DNA from: Bacillus marinisedimentorum
GTDB taxonomy: Bacteria > Bacillota > Bacilli > Bacillales > Bacillaceae_O
Direction of reading: 5' to 3'
Length of the DNA: 64,000 bases
Assembly (NCBI RefSeq): GCF_001644195.2
Contig: NZ_LWBL02000005.1
Location: 1-64,000, forward strand
Made by a program: the position numbers and the translations under genes. The notes below the pieces were generated by a model. The model made no database searches and was not told where the DNA came from. It was given only the letters and a program-made list of their open reading frames with translations. Shown here in pieces: positions 9,139 through 17,796 of the stretch; position 1 is the first letter of the stretch; the number at the start of each line of letters is the position of its first letter.

Positions 9139-9162
9139 TGCACCTAAGAGGTGCATTTTTTA
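9139..9162 (+). terminator. Intrinsic terminator
   Basis: TGCACCT (9139-9145) and AGGTGCA (9149-9155) with a T run after. It ends the broken coat-like gene. Confidence 0.8.
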
Positions 9163-9232
9163 TTTAGTTCATACTTTGAATCGAACATCATAAGATCAAA
9201 ATGACTTTTACTTTCTGAAGGAGGAATACGTT

Positions 9233-9613
9233 TTGGAAATACCTATAACAGGATTTATTTTAGATTCTGGGCTGTCTAAAGAAGATGAAGAACATTCCCA
9301 TGTATTATACCTTACTTCTTGGAATGGACGTCCAGTTCATGTTCATAAATTCGGTGGGATAACCTCGTTTGATTCTGGACACCGACATCAATATGCAGGT
9401 ACAACTGAACCAGCTCCAAGTGGCGTTCCCCACACACATAGCTATTTTACTGTTACTTCTTTCGATGCCGGACATAAACATAAAATAAAAGGAGAAACAG
9501 GTCCTGACATTCCGCTTCCTGGGGGAGGTCACTTTCATGAATTTAGAGGAGTAACATCCGTTGATGGAAATCCTCCACATGAACATGCGTACAGTGGAAA
9601 AACTAGCCCCTAA
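9233..9613 (+). CDS. YmaF-family protein
   Basis: 126 residues with recurring His pairs in a repeated frame (HSHVLY, HVHKFGG, SGHRHQYAG, HTHSYF, GHKHKIKG, HFHEFRG, HEHAYSG). This is the mark of the YmaF family, small Bacillus proteins of unknown function probably able to bind metal through H-x-H pairs. The start is TTG at 9233, nine bases after GAAGGAGG. A single gene with ~240 empty bases after it. Confidence 0.85.
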   Translation: MEIPITGFILDSGLSKEDEEHSHVLYLTSWNGRPVHVHKFGGITSFDSGHRHQYAGTTEPAPSGVPHTHSYFTVTSFDAGHKHKIKGETGPDIPLPGGGHFHEFRGVTSVDGNPPHEHAYSGKTSP

Positions 9614-9879
9614 AATTAAAATGTTTCCTTGTTCTAGCTGTGCAAGAGTATGAAATAATCAACTAGCATCTACCTACGTCATTGCAATATTTCCGTCTAT
9701 AATGCATGCCTTAAACATAGGGTAGCGTTTCAAAGTATTTACAATTTTTAGCTTAGGATAGATTTCCTCCCAAATGACTTACCTACAACCACTTGCTGTA
9801 ACATTAAAAAATTCACATAATTTACACTTAGTTTTTATTAAGAAAAACCGGGTGGATACCACCGGTAAATCCGATAACT

Positions 9880-10018
9880 TGAACTAAAGGCATCATCACT
9901 ATGATATTCGAATAATTTGACCGAGAACCAAAGCACTGAGTTGTCGACACCCACTTCTTTAGCCAGTGTCCGGTACTGATCCTCTCATTTAAATAACGTT
10001 GTACAACTTTGTTTTTTC
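9880..10018 (-). mobile_element. IS3/IS150-type transposase OrfA remnant
   Basis: On the minus strand, one frame gives KVVQRYLNERIST and the next gives RTLAKEVGVDNSVLWFSVKL then EYHSDDAFSSSY. This is the helix-turn-helix segment of IS3-group OrfA proteins, shifted once. Both ends and OrfB are missing. It abuts the truncated sulfatase gene at 10019. Confidence 0.65.
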
Positions 10019-10492
10019 TTAGTCGCCGACAAAACGCTTATCGCCTTGAGTGCCGACCATTTTCCGTATGGCCTCGAAAATGAAGTCATCGACGAACTTG
10101 CTGGACATCGTGTGGAACGGAACTTTGAGTTGTACAAAAGCCCATTCATTCTCTATGCGAAAGGAATGAAGCCAGTTACAATCGATAAACCGGCTTCAAG
10201 TCTTGACATCATCCCGACCCTCTCCAACCTGCTCGGCCTGGAATATGATTCTAGGCTTCTGATGGGAAAAGATATCCTGTCAGATGCCGAACCGCTTGTC
10301 TTATTTAATAATAAAAGCTTTATTACCGACAAAGGCCGTTATAACTCAGAAACCGGCACATTCACCCCGGCTAAAGGGGAAAGCGTCGATAAAGATTACG
10401 TAAAGCGGACATCTGCCATCGTAGAGGCCAAATTCCACTATGCGGCCCGGATTTTGGAGACGGATTATTATCGGAAGGTTGTGCCAGAATAG
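10019..10492 (+). pseudogene. C-terminal fragment of a sulfatase/LtaS-like enzyme
   Basis: The open frame begins abruptly at the IS3 remnant and reads ADKTLIALSADHFPYGLENE, containing the DH metal-ligand pair of alkaline-phosphatase-fold sulfatases and lipoteichoic-acid-synthase-like enzymes. It then gives the usual 'SSLDIIPTLSNLLGLEYDSR' tail. About 155 codons remain of a normal ~600. No start codon or ribosome site is present, so it is a 5'-deleted gene, presumably cut by the insertion. Confidence 0.75.
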
Positions 10493-10534
10493 CGGGAAGG
10501 CGGTTCCTGTCATTTCTATTATCAAATCGAAAAC

Positions 10535-10568
10535 AACCTGCCCCTTTCATAGAGGGGACAGGTTATTT
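10535..10568 (+). terminator. Intrinsic terminator
   Basis: AACCTGCCCCT and AGGGGACAGGTT form a strong stem around a short loop, followed by ATTTTCG. It ends the truncated sulfatase gene. Confidence 0.75.
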
Positions 10569-10569
10569 T

Positions 10570-11085
10570 CGTTACGTACCTTTTCCCGGTTGGTTCCTGC
10601 CCTAAAAGAGTAATGTTGTGTATAACTTTAGCTTTAATTCCCATTCCTGCTGTTCCGTTTCGCCGAATCTTTTAAAAAAGACAAAGGCTTGCCCCTTCGG
10701 TTCGGCTCCGCTTTATTGATCTTTTAATTGTCCCATTACCCGGTCTGTGTTTTGTTAACAGCAGGATTTGAACTTGGAAAGCTCCAATGCTCTTCAAATG
10801 CTGGCAACCAAAAATATCACACCATTTTCCATGGTCGAAACCGCTTATTGAAGCATGCTTGGTGGTTCATAATAACAAATTGTAAGCACAAGTGTAATCA
10901 TACATATCGATTAGTTGTTGGTTGACCAGACGGAAAATTAATAAGTAAATCAGCACTGGCCTCGTCATTAATAGCGTATTTTTTGCACTTCTCAGGGACT
11001 GTCCTGTATTGTTCTGAAAAATCTAATGTTGAACAACTGCGTTTGATGTTATATATTTATAACATCTCGATGTGAAATGCAAGTA
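10570..11085. other. No recognisable gene
   Basis: About 500 bases with only short open frames, none with a ribosome site or recognisable product. A run resembling CTTTTAAAAAAGA lies near 10670. A promoter for the operon starting at 11097 must lie near the right end, where TTTATAACATCTCGATG sits just upstream of the ribosome site. Confidence 0.5.
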
Positions 11086-11096
11086 GGAGGAGGAGT

Positions 11097-11429
11097 ATGA
11101 AGTATACATGGTTAAAGCTTTTTGGCTTCATTGGGTTTCTAGGTTTTCTGGGTGTCTACCCATTGAACCCTACATTGTTTAGTTTTTTTGCTTTTTTTGC
11201 TTTTTTTCGATTCTCGAAGGTTATACACGACGAACGGTTTGAGGAAAATGTTAATAAAGCCTCTCGCAACGCACTGATCGTATTCGTCTTGATGTTTTCA
11301 TTGGTCGTAATACTTGTAAATATTGTTCGAGATGATACATTACTGGCACTGTTGTATGCCCTTCATTTTAGTATTGTTGTGTTAGTGTTCGTATTCTCAT
11401 TTCAACATTATGAAAAACAAGAAAGGTAA
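11097..11429 (+). CDS. DUF3796-type small membrane protein
   Basis: 110 residues with a short N-terminal [12 protein letters not shown] segment typical of DUF3796, a Phe-rich stretch and two further helices (about 58-78 and 84-102). AGGAGGAG precedes the ATG at 11097. The XRE regulator starts five bases after its stop, and the two are commonly paired. First gene of a probable four-gene operon with an ABC exporter. Confidence 0.75.
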   Translation: MKYTWLKLFGFIGFLGFLGVYPLNPTLFSFFAFFAFFRFSKVIHDERFEENVNKASRNALIVFVLMFSLVVILVNIVRDDTLLALLYALHFSIVVLVFVFSFQHYEKQER

Positions 11430-11434
11430 CGATT

Positions 11435-11641
11435 ATGGCTCTAACGACCCGGATAAAAGAATATCGCGCAAAGAAAAATATGACTCAAGATGAACTGGCG
11501 AAACGTGTTCATGTAAGAAGAGAAACGATCAGCCATCTTGAAAAGGGGAAATACAACCCTTCCTTAAAGCTGGCTCATGATATCGCAAAGATATTAGACG
11601 GGAGTATCGATGAGTTATTTATATTTACAGATGAGGAATGA
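11435..11641 (+). CDS. XRE-family transcriptional regulator (small)
   Basis: 68 residues, almost entirely a Cro/C1 helix-turn-helix ([39 protein letters not shown]), ending in IDELFIF, the usual YgzD/YozG-like pattern. It follows the DUF3796 gene by five bases and precedes an ABC transporter. Probably regulates this operon. Confidence 0.9.
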   Translation: MALTTRIKEYRAKKNMTQDELAKRVHVRRETISHLEKGKYNPSLKLAHDIAKILDGSIDELFIFTDEE

Positions 11642-11693
11642 TTATTTTCCTGGTCAAAAACGATGTTAGAAATAAAAAATAGAGGTGAATATT

Positions 11694-12611
11694 ATGGCCG
11701 ATACGACAGTACTTTCTGTGAAAGACTTGACAAAATCTTTTGCTGGTAAAACAGTTGTCAAAGACGTCAGTTTTTCCATTCAAAAGGGAGATATATACGG
11801 ATTCCTTGGTCCGAATGGTGCGGGGAAAACAACAACAATCCGGATGATACTTGGATTAATACATAAAACAAGAGGAAAAGTCATCATTAATGGATTTGAC
11901 ATGGATGAAAATTTTAAACAGGGAATCAATAATGTTGGGGCTGTTGTAGAAACACCAAAATTTTATTTGAATATGACAGCTGTACAGAACTTAAAGGTCA
12001 TTGCTAATTTACATTCCCATATATCAGCTGCAAGGATAGATGAGGTATTGGAGATAGCTGGATTGAGTGAAAGCAAGCATAAGAAGGTCAAAGCTTTTTC
12101 CCTCGGAATGAAACAGCGGTTAGGAATTGCAATGGCTTTATTAAATGAACCCACCATTGTATTCCTGGATGAACCTACCAACGGAATTGATCCTCAAGGG
12201 GTCATAGAGACAAGAAGCCTGATCTCCAAACTTGCGCATGAACAGGGGATTACTTTTTTCATCACCACTCACTTATTATATGAAGTTGAGCAAATCTGTA
12301 ACAAGGTGGCTATTCTACGAAATGGAGAATTAATTACAGAAGGCTATGTGAAAGAAATGCTAAACACCGATAGTGATATAGTGGAAATTCATACTGCTGC
12401 TTCAGATGATCTGCTATCTTTTATAAAAGACATTGAATATGTGATTTCTGCTGAGGCCACATCCTTCGGAATAAAAGCTGCCATCACACCTAACCATTCA
12501 GGTAAATTGAACAAAAAGTTGAATGACAATGGATATATGGTTCATTATCTCGTTCCTAAAAAGAAATCATTAGAAGAATTGTTCATTGATTTTACCGAAG
12601 GAGATGTATAA
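11694..12611 (+). CDS. ABC transporter ATP-binding protein (bacitracin/lantibiotic-export type)
   Basis: 305 residues. Walker A GPNGAGKT at about 39-46, signature FSLGMKQR, Walker B IVFLDEPTNGIDP and an H-loop (ITTHLL) are all present, followed by a ~90-residue C-terminal domain as in BcrA/NatA-like exporters. ATG 11694 follows AGAGGTG; the GTG at 11685 overlaps that site. It is directly followed by its permease gene, one base after the stop. Confidence 0.9.
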   Translation: MADTTVLSVKDLTKSFAGKTVVKDVSFSIQKGDIYGFLGPNGAGKTTTIRMILGLIHKTRGKVIINGFDMDENFKQGINNVGAVVETPKFYLNMTAVQNLKVIANLHSHISAARIDEVLEIAGLSESKHKKVKAFSLGMKQRLGIAMALLNEPTIVFLDEPTNGIDPQGVIETRSLISKLAHEQGITFFITTHLLYEVEQICNKVAILRNGELITEGYVKEMLNTDSDIVEIHTAASDDLLSFIKDIEYVISAEATSFGIKAAITPNHSGKLNKKLNDNGYMVHYLVPKKKSLEELFIDFTEGDV

Positions 12612-12612
12612 T

Positions 12613-13386
12613 ATGCTGGCAAGACTCATTAAAAATGAACTTCTAAAGATTGCTTTAAATAAAAAACTATATGTATTTATGGTTGTCATGGCGCTATTCA
12701 CCTTTCTGCCTGCGTTTGAGAAGTTGATTGGTCAGGTGCCATTTGATTTAACCGGCCAAAACCTGCCAATGTATATGCTGACAACCCATGTAATGATTCT
12801 GCTTCCCCTGTTCGCCATCATTATCATCACCGATATGATTACGGATGAGTACGTAAGTGGTACTCTTAAACTGTCTTTGCTGCATCCGGTATCAAGGGCA
12901 TCATTATTGACAGCTAAAATAATCAGCTTGTTCATTTCCCTATTATTTCTCTTATTATATGCAGCATTTTTCGCTTATTTGTTAGGCAGCATCATATGGG
13001 GATTTGGGGATAGCTTAGTCTTTGATGGAGTAGAATACGCCACTTTGGATGGCATAATAAAAACGGTTGGATCGTATATTGTATCCGCCTTTCCGCTGAC
13101 TGCCTTCGGAACGTTTATCATGCTTGCAGCACTGTTGCTGTCAAGTAACGGCGGTGCGTTGGGGGTGTCAGTTGGATTTCTGATATTCCTGAATTTAGCA
13201 GGAGAACTTTTTCCTTTCTTGCGTCCGTATCTGTTAGTTGATTATTTTAGAGGGCTGGCAAAATATTTGTTCTTCACCGAAGAATACAACCAGGCGGTTA
13301 TAGGTATTTTCATTATCGTTATATATGGAATTGCCACCTATATCATTAGCCTGATTTATTTTAAAAAGAAAGATTTGCTCTATTGA
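12613..13386 (+). CDS. ABC-2 family permease
   Basis: 257 residues, about six transmembrane helices, with the LIKNELLKIALNKK start and the DEYVSGTLKLSLLHPVSR segment typical of ABC-2/BcrB-like permeases. It starts at ATG 12613, one base after the ATPase stop codon, so the two are coupled. The substrate is unknown; antimicrobial peptide or lipid export is the usual role for this type. Confidence 0.88.
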   Translation: MLARLIKNELLKIALNKKLYVFMVVMALFTFLPAFEKLIGQVPFDLTGQNLPMYMLTTHVMILLPLFAIIIITDMITDEYVSGTLKLSLLHPVSRASLLTAKIISLFISLLFLLLYAAFFAYLLGSIIWGFGDSLVFDGVEYATLDGIIKTVGSYIVSAFPLTAFGTFIMLAALLLSSNGGALGVSVGFLIFLNLAGELFPFLRPYLLVDYFRGLAKYLFFTEEYNQAVIGIFIIVIYGIATYIISLIYFKKKDLLY

Positions 13387-13469
13387 CAGAAAAATTTTTG
13401 TCTAATATTGTATCCTCCCCAAGCCACAACCGGGCAGGCTATCTCATTTCACCTAAAGGAGCCTTCCTG

Positions 13470-13544
13470 TTGTGGCTGTTCCGAGGCCGACGGTCCATCC
13501 GGGGAAAGTTTTTACATAACAAAAAAGCTGGAGAAACTGAGGAA
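13470..13544 (+). pseudogene. C-terminal tail of an ECF sigma factor, remnant
   Basis: The frame reads LWLFRGRRSIRGKFLHNKKAG, which parallels the end of the intact sigma factor at 23757-24266 (LLFRGRKAIRGNLLHSKRAG). Nothing of regions 2 or 4 remains upstream. It runs in frame into the next small gene. Confidence 0.5.
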
Positions 13545-13754
13545 ATGTCTTTAAAAACGACACACGTTAACTCATGCCAGATCTGCTATGAAAATTTTCG
13601 TCCGAATAAAATTGTGTACTATGTAAAAATTGATAACAACCTTGTCTGCGGAGCATGCGCGGAGGCTGCAAACAGCAAAGAAATTGAAGCCAAGATTTAT
13701 GAGTGGACCGGCATGACTAAGCCTTATGCCAACAGACTCTTAGGCTCCAACTAA
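13545..13754 (+). CDS. Small Cys-rich (zinc-ribbon-like) protein
   Basis: 69 residues starting at ATG 13545 with GAGGAA just before it. Two Cys pairs (CQIC and CGAC, about 25 residues apart) suggest a zinc knuckle. The rest is basic. An in-frame extension upstream to 13383 is just the sigma-factor remnant and unrelated sequence. The family is not recognised. Confidence 0.6.
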   Translation: MSLKTTHVNSCQICYENFRPNKIVYYVKIDNNLVCGACAEAANSKEIEAKIYEWTGMTKPYANRLLGSN

Positions 13755-13772
13755 TGAAAATGAAGAACCATT

Positions 13773-13812
13773 AGGAAGGGTAATGACAGCTACGCTGTTA
13801 CTACCCCTTCTA
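13773..13812 (+). terminator. Hairpin after the zinc-ribbon gene
   Basis: GGGTAATGACAGC and GCTGTTACTACCC form a long imperfect stem with a 3-base loop. Only TTC follows, so termination is likely but not textbook. Confidence 0.5.
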
Positions 13813-13860
13813 ATAAGTTTATAGAGGTAAACAAAAGTGGCTTTTTAAGGATGGAGAAAT

Positions 13861-14274
13861 TTGAAGACCTTTATTTCTAAAATCATAACACTTTTACTTA
13901 TATCAATTATTGGAAGTTTTTATTTTGTTATTGTTGTGTATCCTCCGCAAAAAGGTTTCAGTGGGGTTATCTATTACACGTTGATGATGTACCCTTTAAT
14001 ATTATTGTATTTGTCACCGGGGGTTCTGATTTCATACTTAGTAGATCTTATTAAAAAATATACTAAAAGGACGCATATCATTTTTTCAGTTGGAATGTAC
14101 TTTTTTATATGTTCCCTCTTACTCTATATTCCTTTTATTATAATTCAAAAGGAAAACTCTACCCATGCAATGTTTTATTTTTTATTCATACCTGTTCTAT
14201 ATGGTGTTTCAGAGTTCTTTGTTAGAAAAGTAATATTTAAAAGTGAAGTAGGAACCAATAGAATGACGAGTTGA
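13861..14274 (+). CDS. Small integral membrane protein, unknown
   Basis: 137 residues with four hydrophobic segments (about 5-25, 38-58, 75-98, 105-125) and a basic C-terminus. TTG 13861 follows AAGGATGGAG. Not a family I recognise. A weak hairpin lies near 14310-14340. Confidence 0.6.
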   Translation: MKTFISKIITLLLISIIGSFYFVIVVYPPQKGFSGVIYYTLMMYPLILLYLSPGVLISYLVDLIKKYTKRTHIIFSVGMYFFICSLLLYIPFIIIQKENSTHAMFYFLFIPVLYGVSEFFVRKVIFKSEVGTNRMTS

Positions 14275-14369
14275 AATAAAATGTTTTAAATAAAAAAATC
14301 TAAAATATAGACCAACTGCAGCTTTGCAACTGGCCTATACTGTATCCAAAAAAGAAATGCTCTATCTAA

Positions 14370-14386
14370 GGGAGTGTACTGAACGA
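14370..14386. repeat. 17-bp sequence shared in inverted orientation with 28338-28354
   Basis: GGGAGTGTACTGAACGA here is the exact reverse complement of the stretch at 28338-28354. Locally it also forms a hairpin with ACACTCC (14387-14393). It may be an insertion-sequence end. Confidence 0.4.
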
Positions 14387-14425
14387 CACTCCTTTACACT
14401 CTTCATAAACGTTTATTGCATCACT

Positions 14426-15118
14426 TTACTGCACAAGTGACGAATCAAAGCCGTCCTCTGTCACATACCCGTCGATGCTCCAGATGTGTCTTTGCTCTTG
14501 TTTCGCCTTTGCTTCCGCTTCGCGGAATTCATCCAGGTATTTGTCGGTTTCAGCCGATTCATCGGCCAACCGAGCGATTCCGTCTTGGAGCATCAGTTTG
14601 TTGAAGTTATAATGATCCGCATTATTTTCCATCCAGATGTAACCAAGCGTATGACCGTCCTTGTCTTTCTCGGGGTCTCCCCGCTCCAAAAGCGCCGGTG
14701 AATCTTCCAATCTCAGTGTCGTATATTTGTTCGATTCAAACCCATACATACCATCCTCGCTGCCATCCGGCAAAACAAGCTCCGGGGCGTCAACCAACAA
14801 GAGGTTCACCGTTTCTTCGCCATTCTCGCCCTCTACGACAATTGTGTCCCCGTCAATCACATGTACCACTTTCACTTCCTCTGTAATCTTCACAATTTCA
14901 CTCGCCGGATTTTCAATGTGCCCGAAATCCTCCTCCAAATCTTCCGCAGTCGGTGCGCTTTTCTCTGTTTTCGCCTTGGTAGCCGCACCGGTGTTCTTGT
15001 CAGCCGCGCCGTCTGTTGCCGATGAATCACCGCAAGCTGCTAACAGCATGACGAGAAACACAGACAGCAGCACGTTTGCAGCCAAATTGGCGCCTGTTGT
15101 GCGTTTGCGCTTTCGCAT
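14426..15118 (-). CDS. SNase-fold (thermonuclease-like) lipoprotein lacking catalytic arginines
   Basis: 230 residues. The signal peptide ends LLAAC, with the lipid-anchored Cys at 29, then a linker to about 80, then a staphylococcal-nuclease fold. Metal ligands and general base are kept: VIDGDT (Asp89/Asp91), LLVDAPE (Asp110, Glu113). The two catalytic arginines are not: the residue matching Arg35 of staphylococcal nuclease is Asn105, and in DKDGHTLGY the Arg87 position is His156. It is therefore probably a non-cleaving or weakly active member. The ATG is at 15116-15118. Confidence 0.85.
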   Translation of the reverse strand: MRKRKRTTGANLAANVLLSVFLVMLLAACGDSSATDGAADKNTGAATKAKTEKSAPTAEDLEEDFGHIENPASEIVKITEEVKVVHVIDGDTIVVEGENGEETVNLLLVDAPELVLPDGSEDGMYGFESNKYTTLRLEDSPALLERGDPEKDKDGHTLGYIWMENNADHYNFNKLMLQDGIARLADESAETDKYLDEFREAEAKAKQEQRHIWSIDGYVTEDGFDSSLVQ

Positions 15119-15457
15119 TTTGACCCTCTCCCTTTTCTTTTGTCTCTATCTTTCGTTGATTCATAGACGCCCGGACCCACCCTCAGACTTGACGTTTTAA
15201 ACCCTTCCTATTTTACCATAATATTGCACTTGCGACGAAAGGGACGCGAAACGCACCCCTTTCGTCCATTATTTCGGTTTTACAACCTGTTTTTTGCGTG
15301 CAGCTGCTGCCAGGCGCAACTGGCGGGCCACCTGATACAACCCCTAGGAAACGGGAGAAGTTCCTGTCCAATTACACAATCGGAAGCAAGTTTTCGTCAC
15401 CGAATTCCGAAACATTGATTTTTAGAGGTTGGTCCTACACTAGAAACTTCTTAACAG
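15119..15457. other. No recognisable gene
   Basis: Contains the minus-strand upstream region of the nuclease-like gene and a GC-richer block (15236-15360) with an inverted pair ACGAAAGGG / CCCTTTCGT at 15235-15265. No supported coding frame. Confidence 0.4.
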
Positions 15458-15580
15458 CAAAAAAACTTCCGGTCAACAGACCAGAAGCCTAGAGAATATG
15501 AGGGGATAACTTGGTACTAGCCACTGATATCGATGCATTCCATATATTGGAATGGTATTTATATCCTTCCCTTTGTCGCA
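15458..15580 (-). ncRNA. Candidate small RNA, family copy B
   Basis: The clearest member. On the minus strand: ACCATTCC..GGAATG hairpin, then AGTTATCCCCTCATATTCTC, then a CTTCTGGTC/GACCGGAAG stem and TTTTTTTT. It shares with copy A the order, the C-rich segment and the terminator sequence. An AAGGGAAGGATATAAAT stretch lies upstream where a promoter should be. No coding potential seen. Confidence 0.5.
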
Positions 15581-15613
15581 AGAACCAAAACCATTATTTG
15601 TAAAACCAATGGT

Positions 15614-15826
15614 CTACAGTTGGCCGTTTCTTAGCCATTCAAAAATTTTATAACTTCCAAATAACTGCACGAAGGTGAAAACTATCCAGATAAACACAAA
15701 GACTCCAGGATTTCCGTATTGTTTTAAGTCTGTCCAGTTAAGGACAATAAACAGTAAAAATCCGAAATTAACAAGGTAAAGGAATATGTGGGGAGCAATC
15801 CATAATACCCTTAGCTTCACGTTCAT
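15614..15826 (-). CDS. Small membrane protein, unknown
   Basis: 70 residues, two transmembrane helices (about 8-28 and 42-62), with a basic tail. The ATG follows AAGGTGG. Not recognised. Confidence 0.55.
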   Translation of the reverse strand: MNVKLRVLWIAPHIFLYLVNFGFLLFIVLNWTDLKQYGNPGVFVFIWIVFTFVQLFGSYKIFEWLRNGQL

Positions 15827-15900
15827 CTTAAAACCACCTTAGTCAGTAAGAATATGGTTTTTTAATCCTACGTTTATCTTGCTTGCATTAACAAATAAAG

Positions 15901-16002
15901 TTAACTTTCTTTATTGCTCTTTTTCCGATTTAAAGCCGCCATGACACTGATCAGACCTATTATCAAACTCGATGAAATGATAATGATTGCCGCAATATCC
16001 AT
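15901..16002 (-). CDS. 33-residue membrane peptide
   Basis: MDIAAIIIIS then a second half of one helix (SSLIIGLISVMAAL) and a basic tail NRKKSNKES. GGTGAAG lies upstream of ATG 16002. Hydrophobic peptide with a basic tail; could be a small regulatory membrane protein. No family assigned. Confidence 0.4.
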   Translation of the reverse strand: MDIAAIIIISSSLIIGLISVMAALNRKKSNKES

Positions 16003-16101
16003 ACTCGATCTTCACCATCCAATTGATGAGATTCTCCTATAGAGGCATTATTGGTTTTAGAACCAGTTATCTTAATATGTATTTTATAATTGATTACATG
16101 G

Positions 16102-16503
16102 CTATCTAGTAAAGCTATTTTCAACGTATTCCCTGATTTTTTTCCATTCATGATCTTCTTTTCGGAAAGTCTCTACAAAAAGCAACTTAGCATCAGTCAT
16201 TTCTCCGTCAATTTCAAAACTTACCCAAAATACAGCTACACCTTCTTCTTGCTGATTGATTTCAATTAAAATATCGTCAAATATCCATTTAGGATTTCTT
16301 CCTTGATATTGGCTATATGCATGCACCCAGCCTTTTTTCGCTTCATCATAGCCCCAATCTAAAGCCATTGCATCAGTGGCGGCCCATCTAACATTTAAAT
16401 TCTTTGAATGATATGTTAACATCCTCTCCGAATTTAAACTATTCCAGGAATCTCTGTACTCTGCTAAAAAGTCTATAAAATCATTTAATAATGCTTGTTC
16501 CAT
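16102..16503 (-). CDS. NTF2-like (SnoaL/DUF4440-type) protein
   Basis: 133 residues. A helical start with DSWNSLNSERMLTYHS, then alternating strands ending in a FRKEDHEWKKIREYVE segment, fits the cone-shaped NTF2-like fold, often a ketosteroid-isomerase-like pocket. No catalytic assignment is possible. AAAGGAG precedes the ATG. Upstream gene is AbrB-like, 13 bases away, so they may be one transcript. Confidence 0.6.
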   Translation of the reverse strand: MEQALLNDFIDFLAEYRDSWNSLNSERMLTYHSKNLNVRWAATDAMALDWGYDEAKKGWVHAYSQYQGRNPKWIFDDILIEINQQEEGVAVFWVSFEIDGEMTDAKLLFVETFRKEDHEWKKIREYVENSFTR

Positions 16504-16515
16504 CCAAAAACTCCT

Positions 16516-16821
16516 TTAATCTGCTCGGTTTTCTTTCGTTCCTTCCTCTTTTAAGACACTTTGCAATTCCTCAAACAACAATCGTGCCCCTTCTTCACTC
16601 AGCGTTATCTTGCCGTCCGCGAATTGGATCAAGTCGAACGATACCTTGCCGGTCACAGCACATTGCTCACGTGATTCAAACTTTTTAAGAATAATTCGTT
16701 CATCCTCAACAAATATTTCCAGAGAATCTCCCGGCCCATATTTAAGTACACGCCGTGTTTCGACAGGCAGCACAATCCTTCCCAGCGGATCCATTTTTCT
16801 CACAATGCCAGTAGATTTCAT
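16516..16821 (-). CDS. AbrB-family transition-state regulator
   Basis: 101 residues. The N-terminal swapped-hairpin domain (GIVRKMDPLGRIVLPVETRR) is the canonical AbrB/SpoVT DNA-binding module, followed by a short C-terminal domain with a Cys (EQCAVTGKV), as in AbrB and Abh. In Bacillus these repress post-exponential genes. AGGGGAG-like site before ATG 16821. It may be a paralogue rather than abrB itself. Confidence 0.9.
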   Translation of the reverse strand: MKSTGIVRKMDPLGRIVLPVETRRVLKYGPGDSLEIFVEDERIILKKFESREQCAVTGKVSFDLIQFADGKITLSEEGARLLFEELQSVLKEEGTKENRAD

Positions 16822-17084
16822 AATTTCTCCCCTTTCTCTTACAGGAATATTTTACCTGATAATTAGGATTGTTGTCACAATAATTCACATATTCCTTTCA
16901 TCCTACATAAGTGCTCTATAGGAGAAGTTATACTTCCGGTTTTTAACTTTCGTGACACCTCTATTTGCGACTGGAGAATTTCCATTTGGAATAACGTCAT
17001 ATCAGGATAATTGCTCACCAAAGAAAACTTTCACTTTGCTGGATCGTATACGTATCCTAGTTGGAGATAAAGTGAGGTGGTTGG

Positions 17085-17311
17085 ATGTATTGGGAACTAA
17101 GGATTGAACCATTTCCGGTCTTTTTCAAAAGTTTCCTGATTTTTTTCTTGTAAACACATCGTATTTCATAAGAAGTGCGTTCTTTCTTGTTCTAGTTGGG
17201 GGAATCTTTACCATCTTGGAGAAGACAAACATAAACGCCATGAAGGTTCATTTCACTATGGGGATTGGCTTAATCGTATTAGGCTTTTTGATTGATTATT
17301 TAACGGCATAG
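17085..17311 (+). pseudogene. Frameshifted small membrane protein
   Basis: ATG 17085 follows GAGGTGG and begins MYWELRIEPFPVFF. A one-base shift in the T/A-rich stretch near 17125-17150 moves to the frame that gives SAFFLVLVGGIFTILEK then a second helix and ends at TAG 17309-17311. Total length 227 bases, one base off a multiple of three. Probably a ~75-residue two-helix protein in relatives. Confidence 0.55.
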
Positions 17312-17350
17312 GAACGTTGAAACGCTTGTTTATATCAAGAGTTTCACTCA

Positions 17351-17707
17351 TCATAGGAAATCCCCAATTTCTTTCAGTTTATTTTCTAAAGCTATTCTCC
17401 TTCTGCGTACTTCTTCCTCTTCCTTTCGAAGATTATTCACGTGATCGGTCAGTTGTTCTAATACCTGATGAATTAATTTTTTGTCGCCACACTGATACGC
17501 TTCCTTTAAATTGAATATGATTTGGATATCTTTTAAGGATAATCCGTATTCCTGTAATTCCTTCACTACATGAAAGTTTAAGATTTCTTTCTCCCCATAT
17601 TCTTTATGATGATTTTCCCACTTTGGCGTAACTAAATTTAAGTCTTCATAATGGCGAACAGTATCTTTAGTTGTATTGAGTAATTCGACGAATTTTCCAA
17701 TTCTCAA
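17351..17707 (-). CDS. MerR-family regulator
   Basis: About 118 residues. The N-terminal winged helix (RIGKFVELLNTTKDTVRHYE) and a long C-terminal coiled coil (residues ~75-115) are typical. No C-terminal effector domain or metal-binding Cys loop, so it belongs with the short AdhR/YfmP-like regulators. I chose TTG 17707, ten bases after AAAGGGAG. It is divergent from the membrane protein at 17797 with a MerR-type promoter between them. Confidence 0.85.
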   Translation of the reverse strand: MRIGKFVELLNTTKDTVRHYEDLNLVTPKWENHHKEYGEKEILNFHVVKELQEYGLSLKDIQIIFNLKEAYQCGDKKLIHQVLEQLTDHVNNLRKEEEEVRRRRIALENKLKEIGDFL

Positions 17708-17733
17708 TTCAGTCGCTCCCTTTAAAAAATTCC

Positions 17734-17766
17734 TTGACATGGGGTTAACCCCACATATTTAAATTA
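17734..17766 (+). promoter_or_regulatory. MerR-type promoter with operator dyad
   Basis: TTGACA at 17734-17739 is followed at once by the perfect palindrome TGGGGTTAACCCCA (17740-17753). A TTAAAT lies 19 bases after the -35, the overlong spacing that MerR-family activators need. The dyad sits between -35 and -10, as in AdhR/NmlR-type sites. Confidence 0.7.
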
Positions 17767-17796
17767 CTATAAAATACCTTATTGGGGGTAATTTTA

